Notes: generated from the sequence alone by a model not told the origin. DNA of 13,199 bases from Bacteroidales bacterium (GCA_008933525.1 WBUV01000041.1:1-13199); one strand, 5' to 3'; positions 1-6,960 are shown, counted from the stretch's first letter. A program made the numbers and translations.

Positions 1-1906
1 CCTCCTTGGTTACAGGTCCACATGCACGGTAAGGTTGAGCATCGTGCTTACGTAAACCAAATCCACGGCGGATGTTGAATATACGCTGGAAGTTATAAAC
101 ACGCTCACTTTGTAGAATTAATCCGTGTTTATCAATATTGTTACCAGTAACCCCGTTATGAACGGCTACGTAGTTATCAACGTGTCCAGGGATTTTGTGT
201 GGTTCTGGTAGTTGAGCGTTACCTTTTGGTACAACGTCGTTCCAAGGTAATTTGCAAAAACCATTCAAACCAAACCAAGTGCGGAACATTGGGAAGTAGT
301 GTAACGCTTCGGCTTTATCCTCGAAACTTGGGAGTTGGTTATTAACCATATCCATGAAAATTAACCAAGCTTCGTCGTGCTGAGGACCTTTGTTGGTCAT
401 AGCGTAACCGCCTTGCTGAGCAAGCGATTCCTTAGAAACGTACTGTGAGTACTCCAAACCTTTGTTCTCCATTCCAATATCTTGTAGGAAAGCAGGATCG
501 GCACCGTACTCCTTAATGAATTTTTCTTTCATTTTGCGAACACCCTGACCAACAACTAATCCAAATCCTTCGCCACGAGCAAGTTGGTGCATTACTTCCA
601 TTGCATCCTCGAACTGACCAAATCTAAGATCTAAACCGCCTGTGCGCTCCTTGTTTAGGATACCATTCTCGTAGCATTCCATAACAAATGCCATACAGGT
701 ACCCCAGGTAATAGTACAAATTCCGTATGTATCGCAGTAGAAGTTTCCTTCAATAATCTGATCGTAATCGAAAATTCCAAGGTTAGAACCTAAACCTGCA
801 GCAGTTTCGTACTCAGGACCGTCAACAATAACCTTAGAACCTTTGTATGGGCCGGTTTTAAGTTCAAAGTCATCAACACCCTTAGAACAGCTCATTGCGC
901 AGCCAATCCAGCAACCATCAGGAATACCTAATGTGAAGTATTTATCGCGGAGCAAATCGCTATGGATTTTCTTACCATCGGCCGAGCTACCAAACTTAAA
1001 GTTGTGGGTAGGAAGCAAATCGTAATCATTCATCACGTTAACGATGTTTGCTGTACCTTTTTTACGCATTTGGCACTGATGGTCGTCGAGTTCGCGAATT
1101 TCTGCCTGATAACTTCTTCCGCGCTCGGTAATCGCCTCAAGGTTAGCTACGTTGTTAAGGTTACCTTTAATACCCTCAACACGTGCTACAATAGCCTTAA
1201 TCTTTTTATCGCGCATAACGGTACCTAAACCTCCGCGACCAGCTTGTTTTAGTCTTACTTTCTTACGTTTTGGATCGTAGAAGGTAAAGTTAATCATGCC
1301 AATTAATGAGTGATCGGCAGCAGCTCCAGTTGAAACAATCCCAATATTCTTATAATCTTTTTCTTCATCGGCAAAAACCTCGGTTAACTCTTCGCCAAGT
1401 AGATGTGAATCCTTTGAGAAACCAGGGTCTTCATAAATTTCTACGGTGTGATTAATTCCATCAATGTAGATGATAACATCCTTATCGGCTTTTCCTTGTA
1501 GTTCCAAAGCATCGTAACCAGAGAATTTCAAGAAGGGACCAAAGAAACCACCCACGTTGGAGTCCATTACCGAGTTGGTTTGAGGCGAAAGGCTCACAAT
1601 AAGAGACTTTCCAGTACCAGAATACTGAGTTATACCGCCTACAGGACCAGAACTGATGATAATCTCGTTTTCTGGGTCGTCCCAGCGAGTAGTTGGGGTT
1701 GTTGCATCCCAGAGTAGACGCAAACCGTAACCTTTACCACCAATGAACTTCTCTTTAACTTGAGGTGGAACAACTTTCTCCTTAACATCGTTGCTACCAA
1801 CGTTTATGTATAGAACCTTGTCGGTGTACCCTCTGTACAAAGGTTTCCATTCATAATTCCATTTTTTAAGCAGTTTCATCTGCTTAGCCATTTCGTGAAT
1901 GTTCAT
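1..1906 (-). CDS. Tungsten-type aldehyde:ferredoxin oxidoreductase (AOR family), C-terminus cut by window edge
   Basis: Enzymes of this family use a tungsten-bis-pterin cofactor and one 4Fe-4S cluster to oxidise aldehydes to acids with ferredoxin in the cytoplasm, or the reverse. The reading frame starts at ATG 1906 (MNIHEMAKQM...) and stays open for 635 codons to the left edge; relatives are about 600-700 residues, so little is missing. Seen: N-terminal pterin-binding features GGKGYG (56-61), SNVGGFFGPFLKFSGYDAL (116-134) and AGRGGLG (222-228); cluster cysteines C332, C336, C340 and a likely fourth, C551, in GFCKLPW; an acidic EYE motif (365-367) where AOR has its active-site Glu; and DTYGICTI (392-399), matching the DxxGxxTI cofactor motif but with Cys397 where the classic motif has Asp. 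The first cysteine spacing is x3, not the usual x2. The substrate cannot be told. No good ribosome-binding site is visible. An operator and promoter lie just upstream. Confidence 0.9.
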   Translation of the reverse strand, partial: MNIHEMAKQMKLLKKWNYEWKPLYRGYTDKVLYINVGSNDVKEKVVPPQVKEKFIGGKGYGLRLLWDATTPTTRWDDPENEIIISSGPVGGITQYSGTGKSLIVSLSPQTNSVMDSNVGGFFGPFLKFSGYDALELQGKADKDVIIYIDGINHTVEIYEDPGFSKDSHLLGEELTEVFADEEKDYKNIGIVSTGAAADHSLIGMINFTFYDPKRKKVRLKQAGRGGLGTVMRDKKIKAIVARVEGIKGNLNNVANLEAITERGRSYQAEIRELDDHQCQMRKKGTANIVNVMNDYDLLPTHNFKFGSSADGKKIHSDLLRDKYFTLGIPDGCWIGCAMSCSKGVDDFELKTGPYKGSKVIVDGPEYETAAGLGSNLGIFDYDQIIEGNFYCDTYGICTITWGTCMAFVMECYENGILNKERTGGLDLRFGQFEDAMEVMHQLARGEGFGLVVGQGVRKMKEKFIKEYGADPAFLQDIGMENKGLEYSQYVSKESLAQQGGYAMTNKGPQHDEAWLIFMDMVNNQLPSFEDKAEALHYFPMFRTWFGLNGFCKLPWNDVVPKGNAQLPEPHKIPGHVDNYVAVHNGVTGNNIDKHGLILQSERVYNFQRIFNIRRGFGLRKHDAQPYRACGPVTKE

Positions 1907-1957
1907 ATGTTTATGTTTATGGTTTGTTCACTGTAAAATTTTGCACTAAAGTATTGG

Positions 1958-1990
1958 TAAAGTTATTAATAAAAAATGACTTTAATCAAT
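1958..1990 (-). promoter_or_regulatory. Candidate promoter of the aldehyde oxidoreductase gene
   Basis: On the minus strand ATTG (1990-1987) is followed after 21 bases by TAACTTTA (1965-1958), a one-mismatch fit to the Bacteroidota -33/-7 pattern TTTG / TAnnTTTG. It would give a leader of about 45 nt. A second near-match, TACTTTAG, lies at 1953-1946. The LacI-type operator abuts the -33 element. The site is inferred from the motif only. Confidence 0.35.
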
Positions 1991-2006
1991 ATGAAAACGT
2001 TTGCAT
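1991..2006. promoter_or_regulatory. LacI-family-type operator
   Basis: ATGAAAACGTTTGCAT is a 16-bp palindrome with a single mismatched pair and the central CG typical of LacI/PurR/CcpA operators; it fits the cre-like pattern TGNAAnCGnTTnCA. It lies 85 bases upstream of the oxidoreductase start and directly next to that gene's candidate -33 element, in the gap after galM. Binding there could repress or activate. The regulator is not in the window. Operator identity is inferred from the pattern. Confidence 0.5.
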
Positions 2007-2017
2007 ATTGGGATTTT

Positions 2018-2034
2018 ATGCATGTTTCAAGCAT
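2018..2034. repeat. Short inverted repeat in the galM-oxidoreductase gap
   Basis: ATGCATG-TTT-CAAGCAT has 7-bp arms with one mismatch. It sits 12 bases from the LacI-type operator and 16 bases past the galM stop codon. It could be a second protein site or a weak stem after galM. No T-run follows on the minus strand, so it is not a standard intrinsic terminator. Confidence 0.35.
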
Positions 2035-2049
2035 AACACTTATAGGAGA

Positions 2050-3087
2050 CTATTCCCCTAAATCGAAGCAGAGAATTGTTGTGTGATTGTATTCCTCGTT
2101 TGGCATTAGTAAAGTTGAAGGGAAGTTAGGATTGTTTGGTGTATTTGGGAAGTGTTGTGGTTCTATACAAATTGCCCAGTTTCCACTTGTGGGGATTTTT
2201 ATGTTGCTCTCGTTGGGTTGAGGATGTTTTAAAGCAGTATAGAGTTGGATTCCTGGCTGAGTTGTGTAAATTTTTAGTCCAATGTCGGTTTTGGGATTTT
2301 TTAGAGTTACTGATGGTTCTTTAAGGTTGGGTTTTTTTAGAACAAAGCAATGATCGTAAAGTCCATCTACCAAATCGATATCGGCACCAATTGCTTTTGG
2401 TTTATGGAAATCGAAAGGAGTACCAGACAGTTCTCGGATCTCGCCAGTTGGAATCAGCTCATCGTTTACTGGAAGATAATGGTTTGCATTAATTGTTAAA
2501 ACATGGTCAAGCACATCGGTATGAAATCCACTTAGGTTGAAGTAGCTGTGCGATGTGAGGTTTACATGGGTTGGTGCGTCGGTTTTGGCGGAGTAGTTGA
2601 TGCAAATTTGGTTATCGTCGGTAATTTGGTAGGTTACCCAAACATCCAAGTTTCCAGGAAAACCCTCATCGCCACTATTACTGCGGAGATAGAATTTTAA
2701 GGTGCAAACACCGTTAACCTGTTCGAAAAGTTGAGGCTCCCACACTTTTTTATCGAAACCCAACATACCGCCATGTAGCTGATTGTTGCCTTCGTTCTTT
2801 GAAAGGTTGAAGGTTTTGTCGCCGATTACGAATTGTCCACCAGCAATTCTGTTGGCATATCGACCAACAATTACTCCGGGATAGATTTTACATGAAGGGT
2901 AAGGTTTTAAGTTGTCGAAACCGTAAACTAGGTTGATACAGCTATCGTCGTCGCAATTTAGGTTGATTGCTGTTATTGTTGCACCATAGTTGGTAATGGA
3001 AACCTCGAGTCCGTCTCCAGTTATAAATGTATATAGAAAAACCTTTTCGTTATCGATTTTCCCAAATGGGCTAATGGTGCAATCCAT
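2050..3087 (-). CDS. galM: Aldose 1-epimerase (galactose mutarotase)
   Basis: It interconverts the alpha and beta anomers of galactose, glucose and related aldoses in the cytoplasm, the entry step to the Leloir pathway. At 345 residues it has normal family length. Motifs in order: NYGATI (33-38), GRYANRI (75-81), NQLHGG with H105, the HSYFNLSG segment with the catalytic acid His180, DH at 245-246 in the sugar-binding site, QPGIQLYT (277-284), and IEPQHFP with the catalytic base Glu309. There is no signal peptide, so it is intracellular, unlike some secreted Bacteroidota mutarotases. It is the last gene of a co-directional run, 64 bases after the divIC-like gene, so co-transcription is likely; no other galactose gene is nearby. 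The start ATG 3087 is the first in frame and fits the family start. Confidence 0.94.
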   Translation of the reverse strand: MDCTISPFGKIDNEKVFLYTFITGDGLEVSITNYGATITAINLNCDDDSCINLVYGFDNLKPYPSCKIYPGVIVGRYANRIAGGQFVIGDKTFNLSKNEGNNQLHGGMLGFDKKVWEPQLFEQVNGVCTLKFYLRSNSGDEGFPGNLDVWVTYQITDDNQICINYSAKTDAPTHVNLTSHSYFNLSGFHTDVLDHVLTINANHYLPVNDELIPTGEIRELSGTPFDFHKPKAIGADIDLVDGLYDHCFVLKKPNLKEPSVTLKNPKTDIGLKIYTTQPGIQLYTALKHPQPNESNIKIPTSGNWAICIEPQHFPNTPNNPNFPSTLLMPNEEYNHTTILCFDLGE

Positions 3088-3151
3088 AGAGCAGAGAATT
3101 TAGAATTCAGTACCCCTAAGAAACAAAAAATTAATTTACGCGACTAATTCT

Positions 3152-3469
3152 TTATAGGTCATTTTCATCAATAATGAAAATTTCCTCGTTAGGTTTCTTC
3201 ATGAGGTATTGCTCGCGGGCGAATTTTTCGAGATTTTCGTTATTGGTTCTGAGTTCCTTAATTTTGCGCTTATCGTCGTTTATCTTATTCTGGTAGTATT
3301 CTTTTTCCTCTTCCATTTTGTTGATTTTTCGGCGGGTACTAATCATCGAAATCCAGTTACTGTTGTCGAAAATAAGCATCCATAGAACAAATATTAGCCC
3401 TGTAATGAAGAATTTGTTCTTTAGCCTAACTACAATCCATTTCCATCCGTTTTGTGGATCCAGACTCAT
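3152..3469 (-). CDS. Septum formation initiator, FtsB/DivIC-type protein
   Basis: Small bitopic membrane protein of the divisome, in the family that pairs with FtsL/FtsQ (DivIC/FtsB) to activate septal wall synthesis. At 105 residues the size is right. Seen: a short basic cytoplasmic N-terminus, one membrane segment (about residues 19-36, FFITGLIFVLWMLIF), then a highly charged coiled coil (about 45-82, rich in K, E, N), then the family signature KFAREQYLMKKPNEEIFII near the C-terminus. The gene starts one base after the thiS-like stop. The consensus Shine-Dalgarno AGGAGGT upstream is formed by the last two codons of that gene, suggesting coupled translation. A division gene among metabolic genes is common shuffling and says little about the others. 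Confidence 0.88.
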   Translation of the reverse strand: MSLDPQNGWKWIVVRLKNKFFITGLIFVLWMLIFDNSNWISMISTRRKINKMEEEKEYYQNKINDDKRKIKELRTNNENLEKFAREQYLMKKPNEEIFIIDENDL

Positions 3470-3470
3470 A

Positions 3471-3680
3471 TCAACCTCCTGTCATTAGATGAATAACCTG
3501 TACATTATCGCCAGCACAAACCGAAACTTTTGAGTAATTCTCCTTTGTAACCAGTATATCGTTAACCTTAACAATAAGCAATTTGTAGCTGAACTTTTTA
3601 ATTTTCAGAAGTTCTTCTACAGTTATGGCTTTTTCTGTTGTCTCAACAAAATCGGGGTTGTTGTTTAAAATTATCTCCAT
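3471..3680 (-). CDS. thiS: ThiS/MoaD-family sulfur carrier protein
   Basis: Beta-grasp ubiquitin-like sulfur carrier of 69 residues ending in the required Gly68-Gly69 (HLMTGG). An E1-like enzyme adenylates the C-terminus, which is then thiocarboxylated to give sulfur for thiamine thiazole (ThiS) or for molybdo-/tungsto-pterin (MoaD). The sequence (MEIILNN at the start, VKVND...GDNVQVIHLMTGG at the end) looks more like ThiS. I start at ATG 3680; a TTG lies immediately before it, but ATG is the natural start. It lies 49 bases after the thiF-like gene, clearly its partner. No thiG, thiH, thiE or thiC is in the window, so the pathway is open, and the nearby tungsten enzyme makes a cofactor role possible. 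Confidence 0.85.
   Translation of the reverse strand: MEIILNNNPDFVETTEKAITVEELLKIKKFSYKLLIVKVNDILVTKENYSKVSVCAGDNVQVIHLMTGG
3474..3480 (-). promoter_or_regulatory. Strong Shine-Dalgarno inside the thiS C-terminal codons
   Basis: On the minus strand the thiS end reads ACA GGA GGT TGA T ATG. AGGAGGT is a full consensus Shine-Dalgarno with a 4-5 base spacer to the divIC-like ATG. The Gly-Gly codons needed for the sulfur carrier tail therefore also make the ribosome-binding site of the next gene. Most other starts in this window have no comparable site. Confidence 0.75.
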
Positions 3681-3729
3681 CAAGTTATTCTCAGTTTTGT
3701 CACAAATTTATACTAAAAACAATTAAACT

Positions 3730-4338
3730 TTACGGTTTAACCTTAACGTTTGTTACTTTATTTAGTAGGATGCTTAGTACTACATTGGCCTCCATTGCTG
3801 CACAAATATTAACCCTTGGCGCAATTGGCGGAAGATTGTCTGCAACTTCTGAAACGCCATCGCCACAAATGTAAAGGTTTCCGTATTGCTGAACCTTCAT
3901 ATCGTTTGAGTTTCCCCAGCCAGCCATTCCATTTCCAATTACTAAGGGAATTTCTGGTTTCTCGGTTTGAAATTTTTCAATGATAATCTGTTTCATTTCT
4001 GCCCTGTCGAAGGCCTCTACCATCACATCAACAGTTTGAAAAAAGCTGAGAATGTTGCTTGAATCTAATTTCACATCGTATGTTTCCAGAATTAATTCAG
4101 GGTTGATACTTAGCAAATTTGCTCTGAGCGCATCAACCTTTTTAAAACCTACCTGATGCTTAAAGTAGAACTGACGGTTCAGGTTGCTTTCGGCAACAAC
4201 ATCAAAGTCTACAACGGTAAGTTTTCCAATTCCAACGCGGGTTAGAGCCATTGCAACATTGCTGCCCAATCCACCAGCTCCGGCAATTCCAACTGTATGG
4301 TTTTTTAGAATAGATCTTATTTGTTGATAATCAAGCAT
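3730..4338 (-). CDS. thiF: ThiF-family E1-like adenylyltransferase for the sulfur carrier
   Basis: It activates the C-terminal glycine of a ThiS/MoaD-like protein with ATP to form an acyl-adenylate. At 202 residues it matches the short ThiF subfamily, not the roughly 250-residue E. coli ThiF. Seen: the nucleotide-binding loop GIAGAGGLGSN (17-27), VDFDVV with D44 and D46, SNLNRQF (51-57, with the conserved Arg55-Gln56), the EAFDRAEMK segment with D111, and GNGMAG (135-140). Only two cysteines occur, C158 and C179, so the paired CxxC zinc site of the longer ThiF/MoeB proteins is absent, as expected for the short form. It lies 42 bases after meaB and 49 before thiS, in one direction. Whether the product is thiamine or a pterin cofactor cannot be decided here. 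Confidence 0.85.
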   Translation of the reverse strand: MLDYQQIRSILKNHTVGIAGAGGLGSNVAMALTRVGIGKLTVVDFDVVAESNLNRQFYFKHQVGFKKVDALRANLLSINPELILETYDVKLDSSNILSFFQTVDVMVEAFDRAEMKQIIIEKFQTEKPEIPLVIGNGMAGWGNSNDMKVQQYGNLYICGDGVSEVADNLPPIAPRVNICAAMEANVVLSILLNKVTNVKVKP

Positions 4339-4380
4339 TGTCGATACTCCATTTTCAAATTTTCAAATCGTCAAAATAAC

Positions 4381-5475
4381 TTATTCCGAGTATTTTTTAA
4401 AGTATAAATCGATTAAATGCTGAGCGGCAATAAATGAGCTAACCTTGTTGGCAATTACATCGTGCTCAGTTTTTTTAAGGTGCGAATGAATGTCCTTGTT
4501 ATGGTAAAAGTGATTCTTCAGCGCCTCGTTAATCGATTCGTACATCCAGTACTTGGCCTGTTGGCTACGCCTGCTTGCTAAGTAACCATTATTACTCGTA
4601 AAATCAACGTACGATTTAATTGTGTTCCAAATTTCCTTCAATCCAGTTTTTTCGAGCGATGAACAAATCACCGCATCGGTTATCCATCCCGAATCGGCTG
4701 GAGGGAAAAGGTGCAATGCATTTTTATACTCGGCCTGGGCAAGTTTAGCCTTTTGAACATTCGCTCCATCGGCTTTGGTGATTGCAATTAAATCGGCCAT
4801 TTCCATAATGCCACGTTTAATTCCCTGTAACTCGTCGCCAGCACCCGCAAGCATGAGTAGAAGGAAAAAATCCACCATGGAGTGAACGGCTGTTTCGCTT
4901 TGACCAACACCTACGGTTTCAATAAAAATTGTATCGAAACCAGCTGCTTCGCAGAGGATAATTGTTTCGCGAGTTTTGCGTGCAACACCTCCAAGCGAGC
5001 CTGCCGATGGCGAAGGGCGAATAAATGCGTTTGGGTCGGCGCTTAAATCCTCCATTCGGGTTTTATCGCCCAGAATACTTCCTTTGCTCCGTTCGCTGCT
5101 TGGGTCAATGGCTAGCACTGCAAGTTTATGTCCTTGCGATGTTATTGTTGTCCCGAGCGACTCAATGAAGGTGCTTTTTCCTACACCGGGCACACCGGTT
5201 ATTCCAATTCGTATAGATTTTCCCGAGTACGGTAGGCATCGCTCTATCAGCTGCTGACCCAACTCATGATGATGCGGTAACGAACTTTCAATCAGCGTAA
5301 TGGCCTGGCTGAGTATAGTTATATTCTTATTCAGAATGCCCTCCATATACTCATCAACAGTTAGGAGTTTGCGTTTTCGCTCCTTGAACCGTCTTATAGC
5401 ATCCTCGTTAACTGAGGGTGGTTGCTCAATTCCTGGGTTAACAATAAGGGCGCTTTTATTCTCTTTTTCTTTCAT
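4381..5475 (-). CDS. meaB: Methylmalonyl-CoA mutase-associated GTPase MeaB
   Basis: G3E-type P-loop GTPase that guards the B12-dependent methylmalonyl-CoA mutase, gating cofactor loading and preventing inactivation; it supports the succinate-propionate pathway. Length 364 residues, with ATG 5475 taken as the start (a TTG precedes it directly). Seen: Walker A GVPGVGKST (94-102), DPSSERSKGSILGDKTRM (124-141), the switch/Walker B region ETVGVGQSE (186-194), and the base-specificity motif TKAD (233-236). The C-terminal helical region is that used for dimerisation in the family. The N-terminal helices (about 20-90) are also typical. The mutase genes are not in the window. It is first in the run meaB-thiF-thiS-divIC-galM, and a TAnnTTTG promoter lies upstream. 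The older name ArgK refers to the same family. Confidence 0.94.
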   Translation of the reverse strand: MKEKENKSALIVNPGIEQPPSVNEDAIRRFKERKRKLLTVDEYMEGILNKNITILSQAITLIESSLPHHHELGQQLIERCLPYSGKSIRIGITGVPGVGKSTFIESLGTTITSQGHKLAVLAIDPSSERSKGSILGDKTRMEDLSADPNAFIRPSPSAGSLGGVARKTRETIILCEAAGFDTIFIETVGVGQSETAVHSMVDFFLLLMLAGAGDELQGIKRGIMEMADLIAITKADGANVQKAKLAQAEYKNALHLFPPADSGWITDAVICSSLEKTGLKEIWNTIKSYVDFTSNNGYLASRRSQQAKYWMYESINEALKNHFYHNKDIHSHLKKTEHDVIANKVSSFIAAQHLIDLYFKKYSE

Positions 5476-5518
5476 CAACCAAAACTTTTCCTCTGCGAAT
5501 TTATTTAATGGCTAATTA

Positions 5519-5551
5519 CAAACCTAATTTAAACGAATATTGTTTAGCATA
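5519..5551 (-). promoter_or_regulatory. Candidate promoter of the meaB operon
   Basis: On the minus strand TAGGTTTG (5526-5519) is a perfect TAnnTTTG box, with TATG (5551-5548) 21 bases upstream as a one-mismatch -33. The leader would be about 35 nt. The spacer holds an imperfect 17-bp palindrome, TAAACGAATATTGTTTA on the plus strand (5530-5546, 6 of 8 pairs), a possible repressor site. The promoter lies just past the terminator of the upstream DUF1573 gene, so the meaB run probably starts its own transcript. Confidence 0.5.
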
Positions 5552-5570
5552 GCTTTTCAACAAATTATCT

Positions 5571-5600
5571 AAAATAAAAAAGGACGACAGGAGTCGTCCT
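5571..5600 (-). terminator. Intrinsic terminator after the DUF1573 gene
   Basis: On the minus strand an 8-bp perfect stem AGGACGAC / GTCGTCCT with a TCCT loop (5600-5581) is followed directly by TTTTTATTTT (5580-5571). It starts 21 bases after the DUF1573 stop codon. It separates that gene from the meaB run. Confidence 0.9.
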
Positions 5601-5621
5601 AATTATAGCCTAAATTCATAA

Positions 5622-6713
5622 TTATTGCTGTTTCTTTTCCACATTACCGCTCATTCTAAGTATAACGGTGGAATTTTTAGGATCGTTAGTTATAACAGTT
5701 ATCGATTTACTTTGCAGACCTGTAAATCCGTTGGTTCGAAATGATGCAGCAATTGGTGATGATTCACCTGGTTTAAGAATTTTTTTGCTAGGCTCAACGG
5801 TGGTGCAACCGCAGCTCGCTTTTACTTTTCTAATTATAAGGTCGCTTTTACCTACATTTTTCAAAATGAAACTGAACTCGGCTAAATTACCCTCGGGAAT
5901 AGTTCCAAAGTTGTATGATGTAGTATTGAAATCAGCTTTTGGTGCATTTTCGAGTTCTTTAGGCGAAAGTTTAGAGTAATCCTCTTCAATGCTTCCTGTT
6001 ATTGTTATTGGGCTGTTGTTAATGGGCTGATCGTTTACCGACAGAGTAAACCTGTCAACAACAAAACCCCAGTCGTTCCTATCCTTTGGGCTATATTTTA
6101 GAATAACCATACCGAATTCATCAGGCTGAACAACCTGAGGTGTAACAGTAACACTAAAATAGCCATAGGCTTGTGTGTTTGATGTTACTTTTGCAGGGTT
6201 AGTTGCTTTATTAATAAACTTAAGGGTGTCGGTTACGCTTGTATTTAAAAATAGACGACCTAGTGCAAAAAGATTTCGCTCAAAGCGAAGGTCTCCAATA
6301 GGAATTCTGTAAATTTCATCCACAGTTTTTACGTGTGGTAATACTACTCCGGCTATTTGAAGTACAACAACATTAGGATCGGCATTTGAGTATACCGACA
6401 AGGTTTTGTTGAAAGGGCCTGGTCTGTTTTTGGGGTCGTAACCAATTTTAATTTTTCCCGATTTCCCCGGAGCAACAGGTTCTCTGGACCATTCCGGAGT
6501 TGTGCAACCACATGTTGACGAAACTCTTTGAACAATTAACGGGCTTACTCCGGTGTTGGTAAATTCAAACTCATAGCTAGCAATTCCATCGTCTTCCTTA
6601 ATTGTGCCGTAATTGTACTTATCGGATTTGAAAACAATCTTTGCACCGCCCTGCTGAGCAAATATGGTCGTTACAATAAAAAGTAGCGATAATGTAATAA
6701 TAAACCTTTTCAT
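5622..6713 (-). CDS. Secreted protein with two DUF1573 domains
   Basis: Function unknown. The 363-residue protein starts with a signal peptide (MKRFIITLSLLFIVTTIFAQ, cleavage near residue 20), so it is exported, probably to the periplasm or outer membrane. Two Ig-like DUF1573 domains flank a middle region: domain 1 about 25-127 with SSTCGCTTPEW (C68, C70), domain 2 about 260-358 with ASCGCTTVEP (C301, C303). Both keep the hallmark opening (Y-NFGTI / YNYGTI) and the CGCT motif, so the second domain is a diverged copy of the first. The middle part (about 128-250) has a similar beta-rich pattern but lacks CGCT and may be a degenerate third domain. It stands alone between a structured leader and its own terminator. 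Such proteins are abundant in Bacteroidota; the role of the paired cysteines is not known to me. Confidence 0.9.
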   Translation of the reverse strand: MKRFIITLSLLFIVTTIFAQQGGAKIVFKSDKYNYGTIKEDDGIASYEFEFTNTGVSPLIVQRVSSTCGCTTPEWSREPVAPGKSGKIKIGYDPKNRPGPFNKTLSVYSNADPNVVVLQIAGVVLPHVKTVDEIYRIPIGDLRFERNLFALGRLFLNTSVTDTLKFINKATNPAKVTSNTQAYGYFSVTVTPQVVQPDEFGMVILKYSPKDRNDWGFVVDRFTLSVNDQPINNSPITITGSIEEDYSKLSPKELENAPKADFNTTSYNFGTIPEGNLAEFSFILKNVGKSDLIIRKVKASCGCTTVEPSKKILKPGESSPIAASFRTNGFTGLQSKSITVITNDPKNSTVILRMSGNVEKKQQ

Positions 6714-6770
6714 CCGTACAGAATTTTAATATTATTAATCACAAGCAAGTTATCTTCTCGCTTTTAACAC

Positions 6771-6845
6771 TCACCTACATTCGGATGGAACACCCATTTT
6801 TTGTTCATCCTTATTTGTGCAAACTGTCTTGCATGGGTGTTTCAT
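6771..6845 (-). other. 24-codon small ORF in the DUF1573 leader
   Basis: ATG 6845 to TGA 6771 on the minus strand encodes MKHPCKT...GVPSECR, with three cysteines and a basic character. It lies inside the predicted transcript leader, 57 bases before the DUF1573 start, and overlaps both arms of the leader hairpin. It could be a leader peptide, but chance ORFs of this length are common and no ribosome-binding site is clear. I do not recognise it. Confidence 0.2.
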
Positions 6846-6846
6846 T
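6783..6846 (-). promoter_or_regulatory. Leader with mutually exclusive stems before the DUF1573 gene
   Basis: A long stem pairs 6784-6797 with 6833-6846: the core AACACCCAT / ATGGGTGTT is 9 bp perfect, extended by five more pairs, two of them G-U, around a 35-nt loop. The same left arm (GGATGGAAC, 6783-6791) can instead pair with GTTCATCC (6803-6810) with one bulge. Two alternative folds sharing one arm, in a leader of about 170 nt, suggest a regulatory RNA element. No known riboswitch class is recognised. Confidence 0.3.
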
Positions 6847-6888
6847 GTTATATATTTTTTAATGTGTATTGGATTAATTAAACGATTT

Positions 6889-6920
6889 CAAAAGTATAAA
6901 AGTTTACAATTAACACCAAT
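6889..6920 (-). promoter_or_regulatory. Candidate promoter of the DUF1573 gene
   Basis: On the minus strand a perfect -7 box TACTTTTG (6896-6889) lies 20 bases after ATTG (6920-6917). Transcription would start near 6882, giving a leader of about 170 nt that contains the competing stems. Confidence 0.5.
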
Positions 6921-6960
6921 TATTTTACAATCAACATCTATACCATATTAAAAACAATCT

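Noticed and set aside
843..1228. Plus-strand ORFs opposite the oxidoreductase gene
   Set aside because: The minus-strand frame carries the cluster cysteines and family motifs; the plus-strand products match nothing.
5473..5478. TTG start codon for meaB at 5478, and likewise for thiS at 3683
   Set aside because: An ATG follows directly in each case and is the more likely start; the difference is one residue.
5668..5979. Plus-strand ORF opposite the DUF1573 gene
   Set aside because: Shadow of the second DUF1573 domain.
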